From positions 7,679 through 71,678 of the forward strand of contig CAKPCB010000008.1 in NCBI GenBank assembly GCA_934141245.1: a stretch of DNA of 64,000 nt. The letters are read 5' to 3'. This DNA is from an uncultured Bacilli bacterium (lineage in GTDB: Bacteria > Bacillota_I > Bacilli_A > RF39 > UBA660). Each line of letters starts with the position of its first letter. Within the stretch, counting starts at the first letter, position 1. Shown in pieces: positions 33,021 to 42,191 of this stretch. The notes below the pieces were generated by a model. That model saw only the letters and a list, made by a program, of their open reading frames with translations. It searched no databases and was not told the DNA's origin. The position numbers were made by a program, and so were the translations under genes.

Positions 33021-35171
33021 CTACATTTCTAGAAGACTTAAACTAACCTTTTCTTTTTCTTTATTTATATCTATAACATAGCAATCTACTATATCACCAA
33101 CACTAACTACTTCACTTGGATGTTTTATATATTTATTAGTTAGTTTTGAAATATGTGCAAGTCCATCGTTGTGAAGACCAATATCAATAAATACTCCAAA
33201 GTCAACTACGTTTCTTACTGTTCCTTGAAGTTTATCACCAATGTGTAAATCGTCTAGTGTTAAAACATCACTTTTTAATATTGGTTTTGGCATATTATCA
33301 CGTAAATCTCTTCCTGGTTTTTCTAGGTCATCTATTATATCTTTTAGTGTATACTTATCTGTTTTTATATCAAGACATACCTTATCTATGTCAATGTTAT
33401 CTAGTTTTTCTTTTAATTTGTCTGTACCAATATCATTAAGATTCATTCCAATACTTTCAAGTAATTTTTTTGTAACTTCATAGCTTTCTGGGTGGATTGA
33501 TGTCTTATCAAGTGGATTAACTCCATCAGGTATTCTAATAAAACCAATTGCCTGTTCATAAACTTTAGGTGTTATTCCTTTTAGTTTTTTTATTTCTTCA
33601 CGTGAAGTAAATTTTCCTTTTAAATCTCTTTCATTTAAAATAGCGTCTATTGATTTTTTATTCATTCCCGAAACATAACTTAAAAGTGAAGATGATGCGG
33701 TATTTACATTAACACCTACTTGGTTAACAACTTTTGTGACTACAAAGTTTAGGGATTCATCTAATTTCTTAGGAGTTACATCATGTTGGTATAGTCCTAC
33801 TCCAATACTTTTAGGATCTATTTTTACAAGTTCTGATAATGAGTCTTGTAGTCTTCTACCAATTGATATAGCGCTTCTTTTTTCTACTGTTAAATCAGGA
33901 AATTCACTGATTGCTAGTTTTGATGCTGAATACACACTTGCACCTGCTTCGCTAACTATTATGTACTCAACTTTTCTTTTGGCATCTTTTATACAATCTG
34001 CGATAAAGGCTTCTGACTCACGAGATGCAGTTCCATTTCCTATCGCAATTATATCTATATTATATTTATCTATCAAATCAAGTACAGTCTTTTTACTTTC
34101 TTCTATTTTATTATGTGGCTCAGTTGGATATATAACTTCTATTTTTAGGGGCTTACCAGTTGAATCTAATACGGCTAATTTACATCCTGTACGGAATGCT
34201 GGGTCATATCCTAGTACTGTTTTTCCTTTCATAGGCGGTGTAAGTAATAGATTTTCTACATTTTTTGAAAAGTTATCAATTGCAGTTACTTCTGCAGTTT
34301 CTTTTAATTCACTTCTTATTTCTCTTTCTACACTAGGAAATATTAATCTTTTATAACTATCTAATATAGCTTCTTTTACATAAATTTCTTCACTAGTATT
34401 TGATTTTTTTATTACTTTCTTTTCTAAATAATTAATTATATATGAAGAGTCTACATCAATATTAATTGATAAAATTCCCTCTTTTTCTCCTCTATTGATT
34501 GCCAAAACTCTATGTGGTTTTATAGATTTTATAGCTTCACTATAGTCATAGTACATTTCATATGTTTTAGCTTGGTCTAATTCCTGGGCTTTTTTCTTTA
34601 CCTTGCTTGTAATAATTCCAAACTTAACAATATTTTCTCTTATGTATTTTCTATATTCTGCATTGTCACTAATTGCTTCTGCAATTATATATTTTGCACC
34701 CTCTATTGCTTCTTCTGTTGATTTTACTTTATCATTTAAAAAGCTTTTTGCTTCTTTTTTGATATCTCTATTTTTAAATTCCATAATCATATTAGCAAGT
34801 GGCTCTAATCCATTTTTTATTGCTTCTGTAGCTTTTGTTTTTTTCTTTTCTTTAAATGGTCTATATAGATCTTCTACTTCAACTAATTTTTGACATTTTA
34901 ATATTTCTTCTTTTAATTCATCAGTAAGCATACCTTTTTCATCAATTAATCTTATTACATCTTCTTTTCTTTTTAATAAGTTTACTTGATATTCATATAC
35001 TTCATTAATGCTTCTTATTACTTCTTCATCTAATGAACCTGTTGCTTCTTTTCTATATCTTGCAATAAATGGGACTGTATTTCCTTCTTTTAATAAGTTT
35101 AATACAACTTCAACTTGTCTTTCTTTAATATTTAAATCTTTTCCTATTTGTTTAATTATATCTGTATTCAT
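33021..35171 (-). CDS. tex: Tex family RNA-binding transcription accessory protein
   Basis: A 716-residue protein with the full Tex layout: an N-terminal helical domain (VPFIARYRKEATGSLDEE), a YqgF/RNase H-like domain at about 320-450 (LGYDPAFRTGCKLAVLD), helix-hairpin-helix motifs at about 480-560 (VNTASSSLLSYVSG and LKGKFTSREEIKKLKG) and a C-terminal S1 domain (about 640-710, DFGVFIDIG). Tex binds RNA and supports transcription and translation quality in many bacteria. ATG at 35171 follows GGAGGATACT; the longer frame would start inside that site. Single gene with a terminator. Confidence 0.95.
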   Translation of the reverse strand: MNTDIIKQIGKDLNIKERQVEVVLNLLKEGNTVPFIARYRKEATGSLDEEVIRSINEVYEYQVNLLKRKEDVIRLIDEKGMLTDELKEEILKCQKLVEVEDLYRPFKEKKKTKATEAIKNGLEPLANMIMEFKNRDIKKEAKSFLNDKVKSTEEAIEGAKYIIAEAISDNAEYRKYIRENIVKFGIITSKVKKKAQELDQAKTYEMYYDYSEAIKSIKPHRVLAINRGEKEGILSINIDVDSSYIINYLEKKVIKKSNTSEEIYVKEAILDSYKRLIFPSVEREIRSELKETAEVTAIDNFSKNVENLLLTPPMKGKTVLGYDPAFRTGCKLAVLDSTGKPLKIEVIYPTEPHNKIEESKKTVLDLIDKYNIDIIAIGNGTASRESEAFIADCIKDAKRKVEYIIVSEAGASVYSASKLAISEFPDLTVEKRSAISIGRRLQDSLSELVKIDPKSIGVGLYQHDVTPKKLDESLNFVVTKVVNQVGVNVNTASSSLLSYVSGMNKKSIDAILNERDLKGKFTSREEIKKLKGITPKVYEQAIGFIRIPDGVNPLDKTSIHPESYEVTKKLLESIGMNLNDIGTDKLKEKLDNIDIDKVCLDIKTDKYTLKDIIDDLEKPGRDLRDNMPKPILKSDVLTLDDLHIGDKLQGTVRNVVDFGVFIDIGLHNDGLAHISKLTNKYIKHPSEVVSVGDIVDCYVIDINKEKEKVSLSLLEM

Positions 35172-35225
35172 AGTATCCTCCAAAATAAATAAAAAAGATA
35201 TTGATGAGTATTCAATATCTAAAAG

Positions 35226-35750
35226 CTAATTAGCTTGTTTCCAGTTTAAAACCAACTTCATTGTATATTCACTCGTGCCACCATTATTTTCTTGATTTGT
35301 ATTATTACCAACATATGTAATTTTTAATATAAATTTCTTTTCTTTTCCTTTTTTTAGAACCATTCCCTCATTTAATCCACTAATTTTATACTCTAAAACT
35401 TGGCTATCAGCAGGTGTAAAAAATATTTTTGATAGTTCAGCATCTATATTACCATCATTTCTAACTATTATTTCATATTCTGCTGAATCCTTAGTATCCT
35501 TAAACTTAGCATACACATTTATAACATAATCTGACAAAATTGGATCTTTATAGTTTTCAGCAGAGCCATTTAATTTTTTTGTTTGAACATCTTTAAATTT
35601 GACTTCCCAACGCGATTCCTCTATTTTAATATTTCCCTTAACAATTATTGCTTGAACCACAACAAAATATCCAACTGCTATAAAGCAACAGCAGAATACT
35701 AGTGCAAGTAAAATTAAATTTTTCTTTTTTAGTATACTCAAAACAATCAC
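35226..35750 (-). CDS. Exported beta-rich hypothetical protein
   Basis: A 174-residue protein with one hydrophobic segment at about 12-35, preceded by KKK, so it is exported or anchored. The mature part alternates polar and hydrophobic residues, suggesting a beta sandwich. The sequence EYEIIVRNDGNIDAELSKI is a motif often found in TasA/camelysin-like and other Ig-like surface proteins, but no firm family can be assigned. The first codon is GTG within the ribosome site; a TTG three codons later has a better distance from AGGTGAT. It lies between tex and an orphan kinase, all in the same direction. Confidence 0.7.
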   Translation of the reverse strand: MIVLSILKKKNLILLALVFCCCFIAVGYFVVVQAIIVKGNIKIEESRWEVKFKDVQTKKLNGSAENYKDPILSDYVINVYAKFKDTKDSAEYEIIVRNDGNIDAELSKIFFTPADSQVLEYKISGLNEGMVLKKGKEKKFILKITYVGNNTNQENNGGTSEYTMKLVLNWKQAN

Positions 35751-35830
35751 CTATCTTTAAAAAGATTATATCACTTTATATTTTATTTAACAATTATTTT
35801 CTTTTCCATAATAATATATTTTACACTTTA

Positions 35831-37084
35831 TTACTCCATATCCTTTAAAACAGGAAAGGATATAGTAACAGTAGTTCCGCTTCCCTTTTCCGATTCATAT
35901 ACAATATTTCCTTCATGCAATTCTATTATTTCTTTCGATAAAAGAACACCAAGACCCGTTCCCTTTGTTTTAGTTGTATAAAATGATTTACCAATATTAT
36001 TTAATTCTGACATATCCATTCCTACACCATTATCTGTTATAGAAACACTAAACTCTCCGTTTTCTAACTTTGTTACTATATCAAGACTTAATTTATCATT
36101 ATCTTTTCTTGCTTCCATGGAATTCTTAACAATATTAACAATAACTTGTTTTAGCCTGTTAAAATCACCCTCTATAAAAACCTCATCATCATATAATTCG
36201 GTATTTACATCAATATCTTTTTTTTCAAATAGTGAATTCATAGAATCAATAGTATCTTCCACTAAATAATTTACATCCATAATATTCTTAGTTACTTTAA
36301 TTTTAGTATAATCTAAAAAATCATCCATTATAACTAAAGTTCTCTCTATTTCCTTTTTTACAGTATCTATATACTTTTTAGATGTTTTCTTATCATCTAA
36401 ATCTAGCATATCTAAATATCCTTTACAAACCGCAATTGGATTTTTTATTTCATGTGTTAACTTAAACAATGCATTTCTAAGAGTCTTTTCTCTTTCCAAA
36501 TCTTTTATAGAATTACTTAAATTTACTAAGCTTTCACCTTTACATAGTAACATATAATAAACCTTAGATAGTATTTCAAATACCAAAAGTGTTATAAACA
36601 CATTAATAAATATATTAAAAAGCTCTACATCCATATTGGTATAAAATATAAAATATGAAAAGAATATAGCTTTTATAAAAACAAACTTATTTATCACCTG
36701 ATCACTTGTTGTATCTTTTTTATTTGAAATAACATATAACACATAATAGCAAATATATTCTAACACTAATATTAATGGACTATATTCAAGTATTAAAATA
36801 TAATAAACAACTATAAACATTGATAATAGAAATGCAAAAAAGTTTTTTCCTCTTATATATGAAAATAGTACTGGTATATTAAGCAATACCAAACTGTAAT
36901 TACTATAATTATTTCCACTAAGTTTTATTGTTAGAAATACAGAAGTAATCATAACAAGTTCAAACACCATATCACTGAAATTATCCTTATCCATAGGATT
37001 TTTACATGCCAAATACATTAAATATGCTAAAAGAGGAAAAAGAGTTGCAATACAGTTAAACAAAATACTATCAAAAAAACTCAT
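35831..37084 (-). CDS. Orphan membrane histidine kinase, KinB-like layout
   Basis: A 417-residue sensor kinase. The first 180 residues form about six membrane segments with almost no external loops. The phosphoacceptor helix has LTHEIKNP with His211. The ATPase domain shows the N box (IVNIVKNSMEA), ITDNGVGM and GTGLGV. There are no PAS or HAMP domains and no response regulator gene nearby. Multi-pass orphan kinases of this layout feed the Spo0A phosphorelay in spore formers (KinB), which is plausible here given sigK and coat genes in the window, but unproven. AAGAAGG precedes the ATG. Confidence 0.88.
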   Translation of the reverse strand: MSFFDSILFNCIATLFPLLAYLMYLACKNPMDKDNFSDMVFELVMITSVFLTIKLSGNNYSNYSLVLLNIPVLFSYIRGKNFFAFLLSMFIVVYYILILEYSPLILVLEYICYYVLYVISNKKDTTSDQVINKFVFIKAIFFSYFIFYTNMDVELFNIFINVFITLLVFEILSKVYYMLLCKGESLVNLSNSIKDLEREKTLRNALFKLTHEIKNPIAVCKGYLDMLDLDDKKTSKKYIDTVKKEIERTLVIMDDFLDYTKIKVTKNIMDVNYLVEDTIDSMNSLFEKKDIDVNTELYDDEVFIEGDFNRLKQVIVNIVKNSMEARKDNDKLSLDIVTKLENGEFSVSITDNGVGMDMSELNNIGKSFYTTKTKGTGLGVLLSKEIIELHEGNIVYESEKGSGTTVTISFPVLKDME

Positions 37085-37162
37085 ATAATACCTTCTTTCT
37101 AATAAGATTATATGAGTTTAATTTGTCAAAATTTGTCGAAGATTGTAATTTTTTATCTAAAT

Positions 37163-37474
37163 TTATCTTAAATCGTCGATATATTTTTTTAATTGTTTAG
37201 ATTCTGGACCTAAAACAATCTTTAATTGATTATCTATTTCAACAATTCCCCTAGCACCAAGTTTTTGTATGCCTTCTCTATTAACTATAGTTGTATCTTT
37301 TAAAGTAACTTTAAATCTAGATAAGTTAACCTCTGTTTTTATTATATTGTCCATTCCACCTAAATAATCAACTAATTTATTCATATTTAAATGAGCATCT
37401 TTTCTTACCGATTTTAATACAGCAAGTAAAATAATTAAAAGAATAACAACAATAATTATATATTCTATCTTCAC
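37163..37474 (-). CDS. Membrane-anchored EIIB-like domain lacking the active Cys
   Basis: A 103-residue protein: an N-terminal membrane helix (about 4-20), then a glucose-type PTS EIIB fold. The signature region reads VNLSRFKVTLKD, where active EIIB proteins have a CITRLR-type sequence, so the phosphocysteine is replaced by Asn. The rest of the fold is kept (LGARGIVEID and a GPESKQLK tail). It therefore cannot carry phosphate in the usual way and may have been reused as a sensor or binding module. GTG start after GGAGG. It stands upstream of the orphan kinase in the same direction with a 78-base gap. Confidence 0.78.
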   Translation of the reverse strand: MKIEYIIIVVILLIILLAVLKSVRKDAHLNMNKLVDYLGGMDNIIKTEVNLSRFKVTLKDTTIVNREGIQKLGARGIVEIDNQLKIVLGPESKQLKKYIDDLR

Positions 37475-37600
37475 TTTATTACCTCCATTACTTTACATAA
37501 CAAATTATAGCATATAAATATCTTTTTATTCAATATTTTTTAAATTACCAATAATTAAAATGAAATTTTACGAATATTATAAAGTATAGGTGTTAACACG

Positions 37601-37630
37601 ACACCAATAGCACATAAAGTGAATATCTTA
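37601..37630 (+). promoter_or_regulatory. Candidate SigK-type promoter of the coat genes
   Basis: ACACC (37601-37605), 15 bases, GAATATCTTA (37621-37630) resembles the mother-cell SigK pattern of an AC-type -35 and GCATAnnnTA -10, with one mismatch in the -10. No acceptable SigA -35 is present at this spacing. A GGTGTTAACACGACACC dyad lies just upstream (37589-37605). Confidence 0.4.
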
Positions 37631-37657
37631 TAATAGAAAAAGAAAAGGAGTGATTAT

Positions 37658-38074
37658 ATGTCAGATTCAAATAGTCAATGCTGTTTCAGTAAAATATTAA
37701 AGCTTATTGAGAGATTACAAAGAAACAGTAGTGTATGTGATAATATAGATAATACATGTTCAAGACCATTTCTTGGAATACCTCTAAATATAGAATGTTA
37801 TAATACTAGACCAATAACTTTCTATAATTGTAATAACGAATTATTTGAAGTAGCATACTCAGTAGTTGTAGATGGTACAACTTTAACAGGAAATAGTAGT
37901 ACATTTAGGGTTGAAAAAGTTGATGGATGCTGCGTTGTATTAACTATTTTAATATCTAATCCTGATGGTACTGCTACTAATAGGCCTTATATTACCACTA
38001 ATCAAACAGTAACAATTAACTTAAATTGTGTTTGTGCAATCAAATGTTTAGGCGATACTATCGTCGATTTATAG
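37658..38074 (+). CDS. CotY/CotZ-like spore coat protein, copy 1
   Basis: A 138-residue Cys-rich protein. It shares the layout of the CotY/CotZ/ExsY crust proteins: an N-terminal CC...KILKLIERLQ helix, a CSRPFLG turn, NTRPITFY, FRVEKVDGCCVVLTIL, and a closing CVCAIKCLGD. Ten or so cysteines in total favour disulfide-linked self-assembly, as known for the family. A close relative follows 15 bases downstream. AAAGGAG precedes the ATG. The genes should be expressed late in sporulation in the mother cell. The assignment rests on motif order, which I consider specific. Confidence 0.82.
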   Translation: MSDSNSQCCFSKILKLIERLQRNSSVCDNIDNTCSRPFLGIPLNIECYNTRPITFYNCNNELFEVAYSVVVDGTTLTGNSSTFRVEKVDGCCVVLTILISNPDGTATNRPYITTNQTVTINLNCVCAIKCLGDTIVDL

Positions 38075-38089
38075 AAGGGAGGAATAAAA

Positions 38090-38503
38090 ATGTGCGGAAA
38101 CAATAAATCTTGTGACAAAAATTGCCTTGCTGAAATATTAGAAACAATTTTAATGTTACAACAACAAGGTGACGAATGTGATGAAGATAATTCTTGCAGC
38201 AAACCATATCTTGGACCAGCAAATAACATTATATGTTTAAATACACGTCTTATAAGTTTCTATAGCTGTTGTAGTAATAGTCTTTGGACAATGCCATACA
38301 CACTAAATGGAGAAGAAAACACCTCTTCTGTATTTAGAATAGAAAGCTTAGATGATGAATGTGCAACATTTAGAGTACTAGCACCTAATTCTGATCAAAC
38401 ATCTAGTTTTCCATATATAGCAACTGAAGATTTCTTTACAGTTAAACTAAGTTGTATTGGTGCATTAAGATGCTTGGGTGATACAAATATTTCTGGAATA
38501 TAA
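38090..38503 (+). CDS. CotY/CotZ-like spore coat protein, copy 2
   Basis: A 137-residue paralogue of the gene just upstream. It keeps the same order of motifs: an N-terminal helix, CSKPYLG, NTRLISFY, FRIESLDDECATFRVL, and a closing LSCIGALRCLGD. The cysteine count and positions differ slightly at both ends, suggesting distinct roles in the coat. A GGGAGG ribosome site lies in the 15-base spacer, so both copies are one transcript ending at the terminator at 38502-38530. Confidence 0.82.
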   Translation: MCGNNKSCDKNCLAEILETILMLQQQGDECDEDNSCSKPYLGPANNIICLNTRLISFYSCCSNSLWTMPYTLNGEENTSSVFRIESLDDECATFRVLAPNSDQTSSFPYIATEDFFTVKLSCIGALRCLGDTNISGI

Positions 38504-38530
38504 AAAGAGGAAGTCAAGCTTCCTTTTTTA
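38502..38530 (+). terminator. Terminator of the coat gene pair
   Basis: Stem AGGAAG / CTTCCT with a short loop, flanked by A and T runs, so it can also serve the convergent 97-residue gene. Confidence 0.8.
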
Positions 38531-38821
38531 ATTTAATGTCTTTATAGATTTAATGTCTTTAAGTTTTATTATTTTATTGTTTGATGTCAATATATGATCC
38601 CCAACTTTACTAACAATTCTAGCATTTAACTTTTCATTTATGGTTTCTATTATAACTGGAGTATTTAATATATATTCATTACTAATATTTTTTTCTTTTG
38701 ACGAGGCAGTAACATCATCTTTTTTTTGATACTCCACATCACCAGAGTAAAAAACTCTTTTGTTATTATTAACATGACTATAATCAGTATTTTTATAAAT
38801 TCCTGGAAGTTTTTTATCCAT
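38528..38821 (-). CDS. Small hydrophilic hypothetical protein
   Basis: A 97-residue protein with no membrane segment and no Cys. It has a polar N-terminal half and a C-terminal beta-like half (NTPVIIETINEKLNARIVSKVGDHILT). No family is recognised. AAAAGGGTGAT precedes the ATG. It is convergent with the coat genes and divergent from the SEDS gene. A coat-associated role is possible from context, but no sequence feature supports it directly. Confidence 0.6.
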   Translation of the reverse strand: MDKKLPGIYKNTDYSHVNNNKRVFYSGDVEYQKKDDVTASSKEKNISNEYILNTPVIIETINEKLNARIVSKVGDHILTSNNKIIKLKDIKSIKTLN

Positions 38822-38902
38822 AAAATCACCCTTTTCATTTCTATTTTATGTCTATTATAAATAAAAATTACATATTTTAATCATAATAATAATGGTGAGA
38901 AT

Positions 38903-40027
38903 ATGAACTTTAAAAAAATAAAAATAGATAAAACATTATTAGTATTAATTTTAATACTATCTATAATAAGTTTATTAAGCATACACTCTGCATCTACATA
39001 CTTATCTAAAACATTAGGAAATCTAGCTCTTAAACAATTTTTTTGGTATTTAGTAGGAATTGTTATTATTTTTTTTATTTTTAAATTTAAATTAAATTTT
39101 ATTATGAAGATATCACCATATTTGTATTTATTAAACGTTTTATTACTTTTAGGGTTATTATTTATCGCACCAGAAATAAATGGTAGTAAATGTTGGTATG
39201 TACTAGATGGTGTTGGAAGTTTTCAACCAAGTGAATTTATGAAAATAACACTATTATTATTCGAAGTATACATAGTAAATAAGTTTAATAAAAAATATAG
39301 TAGTCCTACCCTTTTTCAAGAATTTAAACTACTCTTATTAATCGGAATAATATTTTTAATACCAACTATTTTAACATTTCTAGAACCTGATACTGGTGCT
39401 ATAATAGTATATTTTATAACAACAATATCAATTCTATTTATAAGTAATATAAGGGCTAGATGGTTTATAATTGCTGGAATAACAGGTTGTATTTTAATAA
39501 CAATGTTTTTCTATTTATATTTTTACAAACAAGATACTTTCATAAAAGTATTAGGAAGTGATTTTTTCTATAGAATAGACCGAGTTATCAATTGGAAAAG
39601 TGGCAGTGGTATGCAGTTAGAAAATTCTTTAGCAGCAATAGGTTCTAGTGGTATAATTGGTCATGGTTTTAATAAAACTCCACTATATTTTCCCGAATCA
39701 GGAACAGATTTTATATTTACAGTTTTTGCATCAAACTTTGGATTACTTGGTTCTATTATTTTAATATTTATAATTGTGCTTCTAGATTTGCATATCATAA
39801 ATATAGGAAAAGATTCAAAATCAACAATAAATAGATTAATAATATCTGGTATAATAGGAATTCTGCTTTATCAACAAATTCAAAATATTTCTATGACAAT
39901 TGGCCTTATGCCTATAACAGGAATAACATTACCATTTATTAGTTATGGTGGTTCAAGCTTGATTGCTTATATGACTTTAATTGGATTTGCATTTTACATT
40001 TATAGTGATGAAAGATATAAAACATAA
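38903..40027 (+). CDS. SEDS peptidoglycan polymerase (FtsW/RodA/SpoVE family)
   Basis: A 374-residue protein with about ten membrane segments. It has the conserved SEDS residues: SIHSAS in the first helix, GSKCWYVLDGVGSFQPSEFMK, FLEPDTGAI in the middle and PITGITLPFISYGGSS near the end. SEDS proteins polymerise lipid II into glycan strands together with a class B PBP. No PBP gene is adjacent. The length suits RodA or SpoVE; which one cannot be decided here, though its position next to coat genes makes SpoVE a fair guess. The ribosome site (GGTGAG) is modest. Confidence 0.92.
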   Translation: MNFKKIKIDKTLLVLILILSIISLLSIHSASTYLSKTLGNLALKQFFWYLVGIVIIFFIFKFKLNFIMKISPYLYLLNVLLLLGLLFIAPEINGSKCWYVLDGVGSFQPSEFMKITLLLFEVYIVNKFNKKYSSPTLFQEFKLLLLIGIIFLIPTILTFLEPDTGAIIVYFITTISILFISNIRARWFIIAGITGCILITMFFYLYFYKQDTFIKVLGSDFFYRIDRVINWKSGSGMQLENSLAAIGSSGIIGHGFNKTPLYFPESGTDFIFTVFASNFGLLGSIILIFIIVLLDLHIINIGKDSKSTINRLIISGIIGILLYQQIQNISMTIGLMPITGITLPFISYGGSSLIAYMTLIGFAFYIYSDERYKT

Positions 40028-40043
40028 AATAAAGAAAAAAAAT

Positions 40044-40063
40044 AAAAAGATTTAACTCTTTTT
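40044..40063 (+). terminator. AT-only hairpin between convergent genes
   Basis: AAAAAGA / TCTTTTT stem with a 6-base loop between the SEDS gene and the glycosyltransferase gene; weak but usable in both directions. Confidence 0.45.
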
Positions 40064-41069
40064 ACTTTTGCAAAACATATTCGTAGACTTTTTTTAATTC
40101 CTTACCTATCTGCACAATATCTCTTTTTTTTGCAACATCATATGCTGCATCAACAAGAGATCTTTTTTTACCATTTAAAATTTCTTCTATATTTTTTTGA
40201 AATGATTCTATACTTCTTGCTTTGTAAACGTTTTTTCCATCGATTAGCCAATCATCAAATACAGAAATATCACGAATTAAAGCTGGTGTTTTAGATGCAC
40301 ATGCTTCAATTATAGGTATACCCTCCGTTTCTTCAAGCGTTGGGAATAAATATAAATCACAACCACACATAGCTGATTTAATAATATCTTGTTCAACATA
40401 TCCTGCAAATGTCAAATTAGGAAGTTTTGTATTTACTGCATCCCTAACCTTTTTAGTAGTAGCGCTAAGTGGACTATAACCAAACCAAATAAATTTGTAT
40501 TGTGGCATTCTTTTTGCAAGTTCAACAAAATCAACAATGCCCTTTCTTTCTATGTACAAACCAATTCCTATAATAACCTTTTCAGTATCTGATATATCAT
40601 ATTTTTTTCTAAATTCTCTGCCTTTTTTTTCATCTCTTTTAAAAAACTCAAGTTCAATACCATTAGATATAGAATATATCTTTTTATTTTCTAATCCTTT
40701 ATAACTAGATAATAATTTTTTAGAATATGGTGTTGGTGTAACAATAACATCACCCAAACTATAACATTTTATTAACCACCACTTAAAAAGTTTTGATGTT
40801 TGCTTAGAAAGTATAAAACCATTTTTATAATCTTCCTCAGTAGAATGTGCATGATACACAATTTTTTTTCCATTTTTTTTTGCCTTTTTTGCCAAAAAAT
40901 ATGATTTCAAAAAATATGTATTAATATGTAAAATATCATAGTCATCATTAACATCCAATGTATATTTAATATTTTGACTATCTAATGCCTTCATTTGATG
41001 CTTAATAGCCTTACCTAATCCAGATTTACCTATTGTCTTTAAGCCTTCTGTATATAAAAGAACTTTCAT
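40062..41069 (-). CDS. GT4-family glycosyltransferase
   Basis: A 335-residue retaining glycosyltransferase of the GT-B fold. The N-terminal domain opens with a GLGKAIKHQ segment and the C-terminal nucleotide-sugar domain has NGIELEFF, IGIGLYIERKG and EETEGIPIIEA (the E-x7-E motif). No signal peptide. Relatives add glucose to diacylglycerol or to other envelope precursors. It is last in a tight five-gene operon with murF and ddl, which supports an envelope role. GGAGG precedes the ATG. Confidence 0.87.
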   Translation of the reverse strand: MKVLLYTEGLKTIGKSGLGKAIKHQMKALDSQNIKYTLDVNDDYDILHINTYFLKSYFLAKKAKKNGKKIVYHAHSTEEDYKNGFILSKQTSKLFKWWLIKCYSLGDVIVTPTPYSKKLLSSYKGLENKKIYSISNGIELEFFKRDEKKGREFRKKYDISDTEKVIIGIGLYIERKGIVDFVELAKRMPQYKFIWFGYSPLSATTKKVRDAVNTKLPNLTFAGYVEQDIIKSAMCGCDLYLFPTLEETEGIPIIEACASKTPALIRDISVFDDWLIDGKNVYKARSIESFQKNIEEILNGKKRSLVDAAYDVAKKRDIVQIGKELKKVYEYVLQK

Positions 41070-41087
41070 AAACTACCTCCATTAATA

Positions 41088-42182
41088 TTACACCAATAAC
41101 TTTAAAGCATTATTATTATTAAATATCTCATCTTGTCGTTTCTTATAATTGACTTCTATTAATTCTTTTAATTTTTCCAAACAATTACTAGTTATAATTC
41201 TAAGTTTAGTATTCAAATCAATTTCTTTGGTTTGCTCTATTTTTTTATGAATTTCATGATAGTCCATTTTAAAGCACTCTTCCAAAGTCCTAATTGATTT
41301 ACCTGAAATATACATACTTTTTTCTAAGTCATATTCATAATCATGTGTTAAGCAAGAAATTACGTCAATAAATTTATCTGAAAAAACATTTTTTTCATAT
41401 TGTTTAAGTGTAATTCCAAAAAAATTATAATTAATGTTTCTCAAGTCCTCATCAATAACTTCATCTTTTGATACCGAATCAGAAAAAGGATCAAATAAAT
41501 ATATACCATCTATATTATATTTTTTATCCTTAACATCTACAATTACAACATTATATTCACATTCTTTTGAAGATGCTTTACCAACAAAACTATTAATATT
41601 ATTTTTAGATAATAGATAATGAAATAAAATAGAAAAATCATTAATACTTGCTTCTTTTCTTTTTAGCATATCTGAAATTGGGACACTATTATCAACCAAT
41701 GATAAATCTTTACAAAAATCATATATATTTTTTATTTTTTCTGATGGACTATCATTTTCTAATTTTCTGTTAAATATTTCCACAAATCCTCTAATTTGTC
41801 TGTATTTATCTAACGATACTATACTTGATTGTTTATTAAATTCAATCATAGACAAAAACCATGTGTTAGGATTGAAGAAATTAAGTTCTGATATAGAATC
41901 CAAATCCTCACTATCTAAATCAAAAATATACTTTTCAACTAATGTATCATTCATTGTTGGAGATATTTCTAATAAATATTTAATTATGTCAATACTTTTA
42001 ATATCAATATTCTTAATAAAATAAATTTGATTTATATTATTAAGAGAAAAAAATATTTCTTTTATTTTATTAATATCATCTTCGTGTATTGGAGAATCAA
42101 AGAAAATTGTAGAAAGATCATAAAACTTTATTTCATTATTAATAAAATTATTTTCAAGATCATTATAATTCAATTTTCTCAC
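41088..42182 (-). CDS. Transglutaminase-like fold protein, probably inactive
   Basis: A 364-residue protein with no membrane segments. Residues about 155-260 look like a transglutaminase-like domain: a SEKIKNIYDFCKDL helix, ASINDFSILFHYLLSKNNI where active enzymes have a Cys, then YNVVIVDVKDKKYNIDGIYLFDPF where active enzymes have His and Asp. The Cys and His positions are Ser/Asn and Tyr, so catalysis is not expected. The flanking regions are unknown. It begins with GTG. Position between ddl and a glycosyltransferase suggests binding of an envelope component. The domain call is based on pattern resemblance and is moderate. Confidence 0.6.
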   Translation of the reverse strand: MRKLNYNDLENNFINNEIKFYDLSTIFFDSPIHEDDINKIKEIFFSLNNINQIYFIKNIDIKSIDIIKYLLEISPTMNDTLVEKYIFDLDSEDLDSISELNFFNPNTWFLSMIEFNKQSSIVSLDKYRQIRGFVEIFNRKLENDSPSEKIKNIYDFCKDLSLVDNSVPISDMLKRKEASINDFSILFHYLLSKNNINSFVGKASSKECEYNVVIVDVKDKKYNIDGIYLFDPFSDSVSKDEVIDEDLRNINYNFFGITLKQYEKNVFSDKFIDVISCLTHDYEYDLEKSMYISGKSIRTLEECFKMDYHEIHKKIEQTKEIDLNTKLRIITSNCLEKLKELIEVNYKKRQDEIFNNNNALKLLV

Positions 42183-42191
42183 TCCAAACCT

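Noticed and set aside
33736..34356. 206-residue ORF opposite tex
   Set aside because: Mirror frame of the well-supported tex gene; no ribosome site or domain.
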